This document shows, one piece after another, positions 18,130-27,705 of a stretch of DNA of 64,000 bases (position 1 is its first letter; every line of letters begins with the position of its first letter). The stretch is from Rhodoferax sp. U2-2l (GTDB taxonomy: Bacteria; Pseudomonadota; Gammaproteobacteria; Burkholderiales; Burkholderiaceae_C). The notes under the pieces were generated by a model, which saw only the letters and a list, made by a program, of their open reading frames with translations, was not told where the DNA came from and searched no databases. The DNA is taken from the NCBI RefSeq assembly GCF_020594515.1, contig NZ_JAJCTH010000002.1:269998-333997 (forward strand). Reading direction: 5' to 3'. The translations under genes and the position numbers were made by a program.

Positions 18130-19323
18130 GTGTCTTCCTTGGTGAACCTGTATCCCGCCTACGACCTGTCGCCACTGGCAGGCCTGCTGCTGCTGGCGGC
18201 CCTGTTGGCGCTGGGGCCGGTGCTATGGGTGTGGCTGAACCACCGGCAGGGTCGCCCCCACCAGCGGCAACACGCCTTGCGTGTGCTGACCCTGTTCCTG
18301 ACCTTTGATCTGGTGGTGTTTGGCGCCTTCACGCGGCTGTCGGATTCGGGCTTGGGCTGCCCGGACTGGCCGGGTTGTTACGGCCAGCTGTCCCCGCTGG
18401 GTGCCGCCAACCAGATCACGGCGGCAGAAATCGCCCAGCCGGAAGGCCCGGTGACCCATGCCAAAGCCTGGATCGAAATGGCACACCGGTATCTGGCCAT
18501 GGCCGTTGGCGCCCTGATCACCTGGCAGGCGGCACTGGCCTGGCGTGACTGGTGGCGACAACGCGTGGTGCCCCAAGCGCTTGCCCGGCAGACGCCGTGG
18601 CCCTGGCTGGCCACCCTGACTCTGGTCTGGGTTTGCCTGCAGGGTGCTTTTGGTGCGCTGACGGTGAGCCTGCGGCTCTATCCGGTCATCGTCACGCTGC
18701 ATTTGCTGGGCGCGTTGGTGTTGCTCATCATGTTGGCGACGCAGGTGGTGCGCGGTGATCCACAGGCGCCGCGGCGGGTACTGAGCGAGGGGACGCGCCG
18801 GTACGTTCACGTCGCTTTGGGGTTGCTGCTGGTTCAGGTGGCGTTGGGCGGCTGGGTCAGCGCCAACTACGCGGTGCTGGCCTGCACCGAATTCCCGACC
18901 TGTCAGGGCCGCTGGTGGCCTGAGATGGACCTGCGCGAAGGCTTTGGCATCTGGCACGAGCCGGGTCGCAGCGGTTCCGGCGCTTACCTCAGCCTGGCGG
19001 GGCTGACGGCGATCCATGTGGTGCACCGGTTGATGGCCGTGGTGGTCACGGGGGTGTTGCTGGCGCTGGCCTGGCGACTCCACCGCATCCCGAGCTGGCG
19101 CAAGCTGGCGCGCTTGCTTGTGGCGCTGCTCGGTTTGCAGCTGGCCACCGGTGTCAGCACCGTGGTGCTGGGCTGGCCGTTATGGGCGGCTTTGGTGCAC
19201 ACCGGGGGGGCGTCTGCACTGGTGCTGACCCTGACTTGGATCGCCGCCAGCCGGACCTGGCAGGCCGCTGCTGTAGCCACCGCCGCACCACCCGGCATGC
19301 ATCGTTTGGGAGCACCGCCATGA
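18130..19323 (+). CDS. ctaA: Heme A synthase CtaA (COX15)
   Basis: CtaA oxidises the C8 methyl of heme O to give heme A. The 397-residue protein has eight helices with paired histidines: EMAHRYLAM and VTLHLLGAL in the first half, TAIHVVHRL and ALVHTGGAS in the second. [22 protein letters not shown] carries the conserved cysteine pair. A GTG start at 18130 is used here because the nearby ATG (18125) is out of frame; in-frame TTG (18139) and GTG (18142) are alternatives. It overlaps ctaB by 4 nt. Confidence 0.95.
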   Translation: MSSLVNLYPAYDLSPLAGLLLLAALLALGPVLWVWLNHRQGRPHQRQHALRVLTLFLTFDLVVFGAFTRLSDSGLGCPDWPGCYGQLSPLGAANQITAAEIAQPEGPVTHAKAWIEMAHRYLAMAVGALITWQAALAWRDWWRQRVVPQALARQTPWPWLATLTLVWVCLQGAFGALTVSLRLYPVIVTLHLLGALVLLIMLATQVVRGDPQAPRRVLSEGTRRYVHVALGLLLVQVALGGWVSANYAVLACTEFPTCQGRWWPEMDLREGFGIWHEPGRSGSGAYLSLAGLTAIHVVHRLMAVVVTGVLLALAWRLHRIPSWRKLARLLVALLGLQLATGVSTVVLGWPLWAALVHTGGASALVLTLTWIAASRTWQAAAVATAAPPGMHRLGAPP

Positions 19324-20225
19324 GCATCGCGATTCAACCCTTGGGTATTGGCCGGTCGGTGTGGGCCCAGTACTACGCCATCACCAAACCACGCGTGTTG
19401 TGGCTGATTGTGTTTTGCGCGCTGATTGGCATGGTGCTGGCGGTGCCCGGTGTGCCAACGGTGGCGCAACTCGGCCTGGCGCTGACCGCCTGCATCGGCA
19501 TCTGGCTGGTGGCGGGCGCGGCGGCGGCGTGTAATTGCCTGATCGAGAAAAGCATCGACGCCAAGATGAAACGCACCGCCTGGCGGCCCACCGCCAAAGG
19601 GGAGCTGGGGGGCGGGCAAACCCTGCTGTTTGCCGGCACCTTGGGCCTGCTGGGCTCGGCGCTGCTGTACTGGTGGGTGAACCCGCTCACCATGTGGCTG
19701 ACGTTTGCCACCTTTGTCGGCTACGCGGTGATCTACACGGTGATTCTCAAACCCCGCACCCCGCAGAACATCGTGATCGGCGGCGCCTCTGGGGCCATGC
19801 CGCCGGTGCTGGGCTGGGCCGCCATGACTGGCCAGGTGGGGCCGGAGGCGCTGATGCTGTTCTTGATCATTTTTTTGTGGACGCCGCCGCATTTCTGGTC
19901 GCTGGCGCTGTACCGCGTGGAAGAGTTTCGCCAATCGGGCCTGCCGATGTTGCCCGTCACCCATGGCCCGGCCTATACCCGGCTGATGGTGCTGATCTAC
20001 ACTTGGGTGCTGGCGGCGGCGTGCCTGCTGCCCTTTGCCTACGGCATGAGTTCGTGGCTGTACCTGCTGGCGGCGGTGGTGCTGAGCGCGGGTTTTTGCC
20101 GCTATGCCTGGCGTCTGTGGCGCAACTACTCCGATGTGTTGGCGCGCCAGACCTTCCGGTATTCCCTGACGCACCTGAGCACCCTGTTTGCCGCCCTGAT
20201 GCTTGACCACTACCTGCTGCCATAA
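19320..20225 (+). CDS. ctaB: Protoheme IX farnesyltransferase (heme O synthase)
   Basis: CtaB adds the farnesyl chain to heme B, the step before CtaA. The 301-residue protein has about nine helices. The prenyl-diphosphate site is [19 protein letters not shown], where the first aspartate of the usual N-x-x-x-D-x-x-x-D motif is glutamate. The second loop, [13 protein letters not shown], is intact. The start ATG overlaps the ctaA stop, so the two are translationally coupled. Confidence 0.96.
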   Translation: MSIAIQPLGIGRSVWAQYYAITKPRVLWLIVFCALIGMVLAVPGVPTVAQLGLALTACIGIWLVAGAAAACNCLIEKSIDAKMKRTAWRPTAKGELGGGQTLLFAGTLGLLGSALLYWWVNPLTMWLTFATFVGYAVIYTVILKPRTPQNIVIGGASGAMPPVLGWAAMTGQVGPEALMLFLIIFLWTPPHFWSLALYRVEEFRQSGLPMLPVTHGPAYTRLMVLIYTWVLAAACLLPFAYGMSSWLYLLAAVVLSAGFCRYAWRLWRNYSDVLARQTFRYSLTHLSTLFAALMLDHYLLP

Positions 20226-20278
20226 AAGCCGCCCCGCCCGCGCCAGATGCCCATCTGTCGACGGATTAAGATCCACCG

Positions 20279-20890
20279 ATGAATAAACGACAAGCTCTTC
20301 AAAAGATAGCTGGAGGCGCTTTCAGCGTCTGGGCCTTAGGCCAATTGGCCGCCTGCAGCCAGGACGAGCTGGCGTTCACCGCCATCAACATCACCGGTGC
20401 CAGCTACGGCAAAGACTTTGCCCTGACTGACCACAACGGCCAGCCGCGCACGCTGGCCGACTTCTCGGGCAAGATCGTGATGGTGTTCTTTGGCTACACC
20501 CAATGCCCGGACGTGTGCCCCACCTCGATGACCGAGATGGTGGCCATCAAGCAGCAGCTCGGCCCGGATGGCGACAAATTGCAGGGCCTGTTTGTCACCG
20601 TGGACCCCGAGCGCGACCGCCCCGACGTCCTCAAAGCCTACATGGCCGCCTTTGACCCCGGTTTTCTGGCGCTGTACACCACGCCCGACAAGCTTGCCGC
20701 GCTGGCCAAGGATTTCAAGGTGTATTACAAAAAAGTGCCTGGCGCCACACCCACCAGCTACACGGTGGATCACACCGCGGGCAGTTACGTCTACGACACG
20801 CAGGGCAAGCTGCGCCTGTTCACCCGCTACGGCACGCCGCCCGAGAAGACGGCCGCGGATATCCGCCTGTTGCTCAAATCCGCGCCCTGA
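20279..20890 (+). CDS. SCO1/SenC copper chaperone lipoprotein
   Basis: A 203-residue protein that supplies copper to the CuA site. The N-terminus has a lipobox LAAC with C26 as the lipidated residue. The copper ligands are CPDVC (C76 and C80) and H165 in TVDHTAGSYVYD. FVTVDPERDRPDVLKAY is the family signature. It follows ctaB by 53 nt and ends the oxidase biogenesis block, converging on the binding-protein gene with a 9-nt gap. Confidence 0.95.
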   Translation: MNKRQALQKIAGGAFSVWALGQLAACSQDELAFTAINITGASYGKDFALTDHNGQPRTLADFSGKIVMVFFGYTQCPDVCPTSMTEMVAIKQQLGPDGDKLQGLFVTVDPERDRPDVLKAYMAAFDPGFLALYTTPDKLAALAKDFKVYYKKVPGATPTSYTVDHTAGSYVYDTQGKLRLFTRYGTPPEKTAADIRLLLKSAP

Positions 20891-20899
20891 AACCGCCGC

Positions 20900-21889
20900 C
20901 TACTGGTTGCTGATCTCCAGCGACTTGATCACGCGGCCAAACACCTGGGTGTCGGCCTGGATGCGGTTGGCCAGCCCCTCGGGGGACGATCCCACCACCT
21001 GCCAGCCTTGCTGAAACAGTTTTTGCCGCATCTCGGGTGCGCGGACGATGGCGCCGATCAGGTTTGACAACTCGGCCACGATCGGTGCGGGCAAACTCTT
21101 GGGTGCCGCCACCGCGTTCCAGATCTCCAGGTTGAAGTTGGCCACACCGGCCTCGCGCATGCTGGGCAGCTGCGGTGCCAGCGCGCTGCGCCCGCTGCTG
21201 GTCACACCGATGGCGCGCAGTTTGTCGCCCGTGACCTGCGCCATGGCCAGCGCCGGGGGCAACATCGACAGTTGCAGTTGCCCACCCACCATGGCGAGCG
21301 CCACCTGCGCGTAGCCGGGGTAGGGCACGTGCAGGGGCTTCATCCCGGTTTTGGCGTTGAGCAGTTCCATGCCGATGTGGCCGACCGTGCCGACACCGGG
21401 TGAGCCGTAACTCCAGCTGTCGCCCGCCAGTTTGGCTGCCGCGAAAAACGCCGCCGCGTCGGCGCCGGGCGCGTTCTTGGGCGCCATCAACACCAGCGGC
21501 GAGACGCCGATCAGGCTCACCGGCTGGAGGTCTTTCAACGGGTCATACGGCAGCTTGGGGTTGAGCAGTTTGGCCGTGGTCAGGTTGCCATTGATCATCA
21601 GGCCCAGCGTGTGGTTGTCGGTGGCTTTGGCCACATGGTCTGCGCCAATGTTGCCACCCGCACCGACCTTGTTCTCCACAATCACCGGCTTGCCCAGTGC
21701 TTTGGACAAGGGCTCGGCCAGTGCGCGCGCAGTCAGGTCGGGCGACGAGCCAGCGGGGAAGCCGACCACCAGGCGCACCGTTTTGCTGGGCCAGCCCGCA
21801 GCCTGCCAGCTGGTTTGTGCGCTGACGACCCCGGACAGTGCGCTGATGGCGATGGCTAAAAGTGTGTTGCGACGACTCGAAAAAGACAT
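20900..21889 (-). CDS. Bug-type (TctC) extracytoplasmic substrate-binding protein
   Basis: A 329-residue periplasmic solute receptor of the tripartite tricarboxylate transporter class. The signal peptide contains SRRNTLLAIAIS and ends near VSAQT. WPSKTVRLVVGFPAGSSPDLTAR and VENKVGAGGNIGADHVAKA are the classic Bug signatures. No tctA or tctB membrane genes are adjacent, which is usual for the large orphan Bug families of Burkholderiales. The start at MSFSSRR has a GGAG ribosome site; an ATG seven codons upstream does not. Ligand unknown. Confidence 0.92.
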   Translation of the reverse strand: MSFSSRRNTLLAIAISALSGVVSAQTSWQAAGWPSKTVRLVVGFPAGSSPDLTARALAEPLSKALGKPVIVENKVGAGGNIGADHVAKATDNHTLGLMINGNLTTAKLLNPKLPYDPLKDLQPVSLIGVSPLVLMAPKNAPGADAAAFFAAAKLAGDSWSYGSPGVGTVGHIGMELLNAKTGMKPLHVPYPGYAQVALAMVGGQLQLSMLPPALAMAQVTGDKLRAIGVTSSGRSALAPQLPSMREAGVANFNLEIWNAVAAPKSLPAPIVAELSNLIGAIVRAPEMRQKLFQQGWQVVGSSPEGLANRIQADTQVFGRVIKSLEISNQ

Positions 21890-21911
21890 GTCTTGGCTCC
21901 GATCAACCATG

Positions 21912-21952
21912 AAAAAACCCCCGCTGCCGCAGGGTTCTGCAGCAGCGGGGGG
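21912..21952 (-). terminator. Rho-independent terminator of rpoH
   Basis: Read on the minus strand, a 10-bp GC stem (21942-21951 with 21918-21927) with a 14-nt loop ends in six Ts (21917-21912). It begins about 39 nt after the rpoH stop and sits just upstream of the Bug receptor gene. Confidence 0.9.
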
Positions 21953-21990
21953 TGATTATCGGTGGCGGGTGCGGGCGTTGACCGGGGTGG

Positions 21991-22932
21991 TCAGGCAAAT
22001 TCAACCAGCGACTTTTTCATCTTTTTCATCGCCGCCACTTCAATCTGGCGAATGCGTTCGGCGCTCACGCCATACACGGCGGCCAGGTCGTGCAGCGTCA
22101 TGCCGCCGGAGTTGTCGTCGTTGACCTTGAGCCAGCGTTCTTCGACGATGTGGCGGCTGCGCGCGTCCAGCGTGTCCAGCGCCAAGGCAATGCCGTCGCT
22201 GGCCAGCACGTCGCGGTGGTGCGCTTCGATCATCGCGGTGGGCTCGTGGGCGGCGTCGGTCAGGTAGGAAATCGGGCCGTAAGCGTCTTCACCGTCGTCA
22301 GAGGGGCTGGGGTCCAGCAACACATCACCGCCTGAGAGGCGCGCTTCCATCTCGATGACTTCTTCACGCTTGACGTTCAGCTGCGATGCCATCGCGTCAA
22401 TCTGGCTGTCGTTGAGCGTGTCGCGGTGGGAGTCGAGGTCGGCCATGGCATCGGCGCTGCGGAAACGTTGTTTCATCGAACGCAGGTTGAAAAACAGCTT
22501 GCGCTGCGCCTTGGTGGTGGCCACTTTGACCATGCGCCAGTTTTTCAGGATGTATTCGTGGATCTCGGCCTTGATCCAGTGCAGTGCGTAGCTCACCAGG
22601 CGCACGCCTTGCTCGGGGTCGAAGCGTTTCACGGCCTTCATCAGGCCCACATTGCCTTCCTGGATCAGGTCACCATGCGGCAGGCCGTAGCCTAAGTATT
22701 GGCGGGCGGTCGACACCACCAGGCGCAGGTGCGACAGCACCAGTTTCCCGGCGGCTTCCAGATCGTTGTTGATGCGGTATTGGCGCGCAAAGGTCTGCTC
22801 TTCTTCCAGCGTGAGCATGGGCATGCGGTTGACCGCAGAAATGTAAGCGTCCAGATTGCCCAGCGCAGGAACCAGCGCCCAGGGGTTAGCCAGGGTCAGC
22901 GCATTGCTTGGGGTGCCAGTGTGAGTTGTCAT
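21991..22932 (-). CDS. rpoH: RNA polymerase heat-shock sigma factor RpoH (sigma 32)
   Basis: A 313-residue group 3 sigma factor directing heat-shock promoters. Region 2 contains RLVVSTARQYLGYGLPHGDLIQEGNVGLMKAV and the RFDP segment. The RpoH box QRKLFFNLRSMKQR is characteristic. Region 4.2 has an HTH in LHDLAAVYGVSAERIRQIE. The ribosome site AGGAGT precedes the ATG by about 6 nt. A perfect CIRCE operator starts 31 nt upstream of the start codon, so transcription is probably also under HrcA repression. Confidence 0.97.
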   Translation of the reverse strand: MTTHTGTPSNALTLANPWALVPALGNLDAYISAVNRMPMLTLEEEQTFARQYRINNDLEAAGKLVLSHLRLVVSTARQYLGYGLPHGDLIQEGNVGLMKAVKRFDPEQGVRLVSYALHWIKAEIHEYILKNWRMVKVATTKAQRKLFFNLRSMKQRFRSADAMADLDSHRDTLNDSQIDAMASQLNVKREEVIEMEARLSGGDVLLDPSPSDDGEDAYGPISYLTDAAHEPTAMIEAHHRDVLASDGIALALDTLDARSRHIVEERWLKVNDDNSGGMTLHDLAAVYGVSAERIRQIEVAAMKKMKKSLVEFA

Positions 22933-22963
22933 GCCAGTACTCCTGTAGATGGACAGCTAAATG

Positions 22964-22990
22964 TTAGCACTCCCTCTGAGAGAGTGCTAA
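22964..22990. promoter_or_regulatory. CIRCE operator (HrcA binding site) upstream of rpoH
   Basis: The exact consensus ttagcactc, nine bases, gagtgctaa is present at 22964-22972 and 22982-22990. It lies in the rpoH leader or promoter. CIRCE sites upstream of rpoH have been reported from comparative genomics of betaproteobacteria (recalled, not checked here). The rest of 22933-23176 shows no other clear signal. Confidence 0.95.
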
Positions 22991-23176
22991 TTGAAAAGTT
23001 CAATGGCGCACACAAGCCCGGTGATTGGGGTCATATGGCTGGGTGATTCAGCCCACAAGACAGGTGGTTTTCGGGTGGGAAAGGCATAATTTATCGATGC
23101 AACAGCGCAGCATTTTGGTGAGTCAAAGCCGCCGGGCCAGCAGCCTGCGGCATGGCCGTGCGCAAGGGGTCCGGCC

Positions 23177-24175
23177 ATGAGCACGCAGCCGCTGACCCAT
23201 CACGACATTCTGGGGTTGATCGAGCCGTTCACCCGCAGCGGCCGCCAGCTTGATCTCGCCGCCAGCGACCGCATCCAGCGCCGTCTGGTGTTCAAGTCCC
23301 GGGCTTTTGACAACCCGACGGCGGCGGCCAATTTGATGACGGACACGCTGACGCTGGAGAGCCAGCCCAACGGCGCTTGTGTGCTCAAGCGCATCGTCAC
23401 CCATGCCAGCGGTCTGACGGCAACGCTTGTGGCCAGCGGGGCGGATGCGGGCGGTTTGCTGCAAGCCGTTGAGGCGGTTGAGCCTGCGTCGCTGTTTTGT
23501 TGTGGTGATGGTTGGACCCTGGCTTACAGCTACCGAGTGGGTTTGGCCGCTGCGGCGCCACCCACCCTGCTGCTGAGCCAGGGGGAGGTGCGTGTGCTAG
23601 ACCTGACCTTGCTGCTGAAGATGCCCGCGGTGACCGGCTATCCGGCGGAACTGACCCTCAGTACCGCAGCGGCCATTGATTTGCCGGACGATTTGCTGCA
23701 GGTGCTGGGCCGGGACTGGGCGCGGCTGTCGCGTGGTGCCAAAAACTGGCGCGGTACGCTGACGCTGCGTGGCCAGCCGCCCGAGCGCAGCCGCCTGGCT
23801 GAAAAGCAACAGGCAACCGCCGCCCGGCATCTGGCGCTGACGCTGTCGCAATCACCCGCACATTTCCACCAGAAGCAGACTGCCGCACGCTGGCAGGTGG
23901 CTGCCCGGCGCGCCGTGCCGCTGATGACCCTGCTGGCGCTGGTGCTGGCGGCGCTGGCGGTGCCTTATCTGGGGCTGGAACAGAACTCGGTGTACTGGAT
24001 GCTGATTTTTAATGCGCCGCCGCTGTTGTTGTTATGGGGCTTCAGCCTGCGCGAGATGCCCAGCTTTGACTTGCCGCGACCGCCCCGGCGCCTGACCGCC
24101 CCATCTTGGTGGCGAGAGCCGCCTGATGCGCCCAACGCGGGCACCGTGGGCGCCGCACCGGCAACGCACCCCTGA
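23177..24175 (+). CDS. Uncharacterised membrane protein A of the MoxR/VWA cluster
   Basis: A 332-residue protein with a soluble N-terminal domain of about 240 residues and two closely spaced membrane helices near the C-terminus (about 244-264 and 275-292). It is a paralogue of the protein at 26710-27657. Both begin with PLTHHDIL, then a GRxxDLAAxDRxQRRxVFK block, and both end with PPRRL or PWPRRL followed by SWW. I do not recognise the family. It precedes the MoxR-type ATPase by 26 nt in the same direction and is presumably co-transcribed with it. Confidence 0.85.
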   Translation: MSTQPLTHHDILGLIEPFTRSGRQLDLAASDRIQRRLVFKSRAFDNPTAAANLMTDTLTLESQPNGACVLKRIVTHASGLTATLVASGADAGGLLQAVEAVEPASLFCCGDGWTLAYSYRVGLAAAAPPTLLLSQGEVRVLDLTLLLKMPAVTGYPAELTLSTAAAIDLPDDLLQVLGRDWARLSRGAKNWRGTLTLRGQPPERSRLAEKQQATAARHLALTLSQSPAHFHQKQTAARWQVAARRAVPLMTLLALVLAALAVPYLGLEQNSVYWMLIFNAPPLLLLWGFSLREMPSFDLPRPPRRLTAPSWWREPPDAPNAGTVGAAPATHP

Positions 24176-24201
24176 CCCTTTTCCAGACCACAAGGTAGAC
24201 C

Positions 24202-25311
24202 ATGCTTGGTAACCCCATGAACATCCCGCCGGTGTCGATTGCCGCCGCCAAGGCCGCGCTGATCGAGCAGTACGCTGACGCCACCCTGCGCCGCCGTGCC
24301 TCCATGCTGTGGGGCACCCGCGGCGTGGGCAAATCGTCCATCGTGCGCCAGGTGGCGGCGCATTTCAAGGTGCCGCTGGTCGATTTGCGCCTGACCACCA
24401 TCGAGCCGGTGGACATTCGCGGCGCCATCTATGCCGACGACCAGCTGGCCAAAACCGTGTGGTTTCCGCCCGAGTTTTTGCCCTCACCCGATGAACCGGC
24501 GGGCATTTTGTTTCTGGACGAACTCACCGCGGCTGACAAACGCTTGCAGGTGTCGGCTTATTCGCTGATCCTGGACCGGCGCGTGGGCAACTACCACCTG
24601 CCCGATGGCTGGCAGGTGATCGCCGCGGGCAACGCCAGCTTTCATGACGCGGTCAGCAACGACATGGGCACCGCGCTGGCCGACCGCATGTTCCACTTCA
24701 ACGTGCAAACGGTGATCGACGCCTTTCTGGCCCACGCCCTGGCGCAGGACTTTGCCCCCGAAGTCATGGCTTATCTGCGGGTGCGGCCCGACAAACTGGA
24801 CGACACGCAGGCGCAGCTGGCCAACGACTACCTGATCGGCGCCAGTCCGCGCGGCTGGGAAGACATCTCCAACGTGCTCAAGTCGGGGCTGTCGGAACAA
24901 GCCAAGCGGGTGTTTGTGCAGGGCCGCATCGGCGCGGCCAACGCCGCCGAGTTTTTTGGTGTGCTGCGCGAAATCCAGGCCGCCGTCGACGTGGTGCGCT
25001 TGCTGGCAGCACCGCGCGGCACCGAAACCACCGCGCTGCTGCCCAAAACGCTGGACGGCCTCTACGGCACCATCTACGGCCTGTTGGCAGCCTGCCGCGA
25101 TGAAGCCACGGTGGCCAGGGCGCTGGAGGTCATCGAACAGTTTGCCGACATCCGCAGCAAAGCCCCGCTGCCCATTCTGGAGGGCCAGACGCTGGCGATG
25201 GAGCTGCTGATGCAGCGTGCGCTGGAAAGTGGCCTGGAGGCGGCCATCCTCGACAGCCCGGCTTATGCGCGCTACTTGGAGCGGCGCGCCCGCGAGGACC
25301 AGCGTGGCTGA
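24202..25311 (+). CDS. MoxR-family AAA+ ATPase
   Basis: A 369-residue AAA+ protein with Walker A GTRGVGKS (38-45), Walker B ILFLDEL (102-108) and a sensor-1 segment, WQVIAAGNASFHD, followed by TALADRMFHF. This layout fits MoxR-type chaperone ATPases that act on VWA-domain partners. The next gene encodes such a partner and overlaps by 8 nt, so the two are probably made in fixed proportion. An alternative start at M6 is possible. Confidence 0.9.
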   Translation: MLGNPMNIPPVSIAAAKAALIEQYADATLRRRASMLWGTRGVGKSSIVRQVAAHFKVPLVDLRLTTIEPVDIRGAIYADDQLAKTVWFPPEFLPSPDEPAGILFLDELTAADKRLQVSAYSLILDRRVGNYHLPDGWQVIAAGNASFHDAVSNDMGTALADRMFHFNVQTVIDAFLAHALAQDFAPEVMAYLRVRPDKLDDTQAQLANDYLIGASPRGWEDISNVLKSGLSEQAKRVFVQGRIGAANAAEFFGVLREIQAAVDVVRLLAAPRGTETTALLPKTLDGLYGTIYGLLAACRDEATVARALEVIEQFADIRSKAPLPILEGQTLAMELLMQRALESGLEAAILDSPAYARYLERRAREDQRG

Positions 25312-26698
25312 GAGCCAGAGCGCCGGTGCCACGCCGCACCGGCACCGCGGCACCCGCGCGATTGCGCGCATGGTGGAGTACGCGCCGTCCACCGGCGGTC
25401 TGGCCTTGTGGGTCAAGCATCAGAACGCGCCTGAGCGGCAAGCTCTTTCGACCTCTGGCTCTTGTGTGGTCACGGACGGCTGCACGATTTTTTATGGCGC
25501 AGAGTTTGAGAAGCTACCGCTGCCCGAGCAGGTGGGCCACGTCGCCCACGAGGTGTTGCACATCGCCTTGCGTCACCCGCAACGTTACCTGGACCTGCAG
25601 CATCTGTTGGGCGATGTGGACCTGGCGTTGTTCAACATTTGCGCCGATGCCATTGTCAACAGCGCCCTGAGCCACGTGAGCTGGCTGCAGCTGCCCAGCC
25701 ACGCGGTGTATCTGGACAAATTGCTGAAAACCACGCTGCAGCTGGAGCAGCCGGTCGACCAGGCCCTGCTGCAATGGGATGTGGAAACCCTGTACCGTGC
25801 GGTGGACGACCGGGCGGCGCAAGGCCGACGTGGCAAAGGTGCTGGCAACAGCGCTGGCGCGGCGCCCAACCCGTCTAACGCGGGGAACGCAGGCGCGGCC
25901 AATGCCTCCCGCCGGCCAACGGCCGAGTCCGGTGGGCCCGGCCAGCCTGCTGAAGGCCAGCGCGCCGCGCGGGTGCTGGCGATGGGACGAGCGTCGCAGG
26001 CCGATCTGGTGCCCGGCCCCGCCACCCAGGGGCCGCCGGAAGAAGCGGCCGAGGCCGCCCGCCAGTGGCGCGAGCGTCTCACCCGCGCCCACGCCGGGGA
26101 TGGCGCGCACTCGATGTTGCGCACCCTGATGGCGGACCTGCCCCGCACCCGCACCCCCTGGGAGCAGGTGCTGCGCACCCAGTTGGCGCGCAGCCTGTCC
26201 CAAGAGCCCGAGCTGTCCTGGTCGCGCCCCTCGCGCTCTTACCTGGCCAACCAGGGGCGCAGTGGCCCGCACCACCGCATGCCGTTCGAGCCCGGCACCA
26301 GCCCGAACCGGGCGGTGCCGCGCTTGGTGCTGGTGGTGGATGTGTCGGGCTCTATTGACGACGAGCTGATGCAGCGCTTTGCCCGCGAGATCGAGGCCAT
26401 CACCCGCCGCCTGGCGGCCGGTATCACGTTGGTGGTGGGGGACGACCGCGTGCAGCGGGTCGAAGTGTTCAAACCGGGCCGCTCCAAGCTGAGCGAGATG
26501 GGTTTTAACGGCGGCGGTGGCACCGACTTCACCCCGCTGCTGGAAGAAGCCGACCGGCACCACCCGGACATCACCGTGGTGCTGACCGATCTGGACGGCC
26601 CGGCGCGCTACCAGCCGCGCTGCCCGGTGCTGTGGGCGGTGCCGCAGGCCTTTGCCTCCGCTGCGCCGCCGTTCGGGCGCAAGCTGGTGCTGAGCTGA
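25304..26698 (+). CDS. Metallopeptidase-like / VWA-like protein (DUF2201)
   Basis: A 464-residue protein with three parts. The N-terminal domain has an HEVLH zinc-type motif (82-86) and FNICADAIVN at 110-119, as in the putative metallopeptidase half of DUF2201 proteins. A low-complexity Ala/Gly/Pro linker spans about 175-250. The C-terminal VWA-like domain has a MIDAS-type DVSGS (346-350) and GGGGTDFTPLL. A GTG start is inferred: it overlaps the MoxR gene by 8 nt, whereas in-frame codons further upstream lie deep inside it. MoxR and VWA pairs typically remodel protein complexes; the target is unknown. Confidence 0.88.
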   Translation: MAESQSAGATPHRHRGTRAIARMVEYAPSTGGLALWVKHQNAPERQALSTSGSCVVTDGCTIFYGAEFEKLPLPEQVGHVAHEVLHIALRHPQRYLDLQHLLGDVDLALFNICADAIVNSALSHVSWLQLPSHAVYLDKLLKTTLQLEQPVDQALLQWDVETLYRAVDDRAAQGRRGKGAGNSAGAAPNPSNAGNAGAANASRRPTAESGGPGQPAEGQRAARVLAMGRASQADLVPGPATQGPPEEAAEAARQWRERLTRAHAGDGAHSMLRTLMADLPRTRTPWEQVLRTQLARSLSQEPELSWSRPSRSYLANQGRSGPHHRMPFEPGTSPNRAVPRLVLVVDVSGSIDDELMQRFAREIEAITRRLAAGITLVVGDDRVQRVEVFKPGRSKLSEMGFNGGGGTDFTPLLEEADRHHPDITVVLTDLDGPARYQPRCPVLWAVPQAFASAAPPFGRKLVLS

Positions 26699-26709
26699 AG
26701 GCCGCTGCC

Positions 26710-27657
26710 ATGACGGCACCCCCGCTGACCCATCACGACATCCTGGCGCTGGTGGCGCCGTTTACCCGCTGTGGCCGTCATGTGGACTTGGCCGCCACGG
26801 ACCGCGTGCAGCGGCGTGTGGTGTTCAAGCCGACCGACCGCGCTGCCGACGTGCCCGAGTTATCCGGCTTGCGTGAACGGCTGGAGCTGGAACAAGTGGC
26901 AGCTCGCCGCTACTGCCTGACCCGCACCCTGGTCCTGCCCAGCGGGTTGACGGCGCGATTGCAAGCCACGGGCGCCGAGCCCGGTGTTTTGCTGCGCCAG
27001 ATCGACGCGGTGCCCGCTGCGCTGCACTTTTTAAGTGGTGAAGGTTTTGCCATCACCCGCCACTACGCCCTGCGCTCAGACGCGTTGGCGCCGGTGTTGA
27101 CCAGTGGCGTGGTGCAGGTGGATGGGGCGGCCCTGACGCTGACGGTGCCTGCTGTGCGCAACGTGTCAGCCAACGTGGAACTGGTCGCGACACCAGGCCA
27201 GGCGCTCGACATTCCGCAAGACCTGCTGGCGGTGCTGGGCTGGCCCTGGTCACCTGTGAGCCCTGGTCTGAACGGCTGGACGGGCAAATTTCGCCTGCGG
27301 GGCACATCCGACAAACGCACCCGCCGCGCCGAAGTGGCCCTGGAACTGGCCGCGCGGCACCTGGCGCAAACGCTGGCCGCACCCCCGGCTGACTTTCATG
27401 ACCGACACTTGGCGGCCCGCCGGCGGGTGGTGCTGCGTCGGGCCATCCCGGTGCTGACGCCGCTGTCGATGCTGGTGACGGTGCTGGCCATGCCGCGGCT
27501 GGGGCAGGACACGATTCCGGGCTTGTGGACGCTGGTCTACCAGGTGCCCACGGTGCTGATCGCCATCAGTTTCATGACGCAGGATCTGCCGCAGTTTGAA
27601 ATCCCGCCCTGGCCGCGCCGTCTCGCTGCAACCAGCTGGTGGTCATCCAGGACTTGA
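26710..27657 (+). CDS. Uncharacterised membrane protein B of the MoxR/VWA cluster
   Basis: A 315-residue paralogue of the protein at 23177-24175: N-terminal PLTHHDILALVAPFTRCGR, a long soluble domain, two C-terminal membrane helices (about 239-257 and 269-287) and a PPWPRRL/SWW tail. It starts 11 nt after the VWA gene, so all four genes form one unit. The two copies diverge strongly in their middle sections, so the duplication is old. Function unknown; its position suggests a membrane component served by the ATPase pair. Confidence 0.85.
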   Translation: MTAPPLTHHDILALVAPFTRCGRHVDLAATDRVQRRVVFKPTDRAADVPELSGLRERLELEQVAARRYCLTRTLVLPSGLTARLQATGAEPGVLLRQIDAVPAALHFLSGEGFAITRHYALRSDALAPVLTSGVVQVDGAALTLTVPAVRNVSANVELVATPGQALDIPQDLLAVLGWPWSPVSPGLNGWTGKFRLRGTSDKRTRRAEVALELAARHLAQTLAAPPADFHDRHLAARRRVVLRRAIPVLTPLSMLVTVLAMPRLGQDTIPGLWTLVYQVPTVLIAISFMTQDLPQFEIPPWPRRLAATSWWSSRT

Positions 27658-27705
27658 GGCGCTTGCCCCGGGCCTCGACGGCGGGGATGCATGGACCCTG
27701 TCTGT

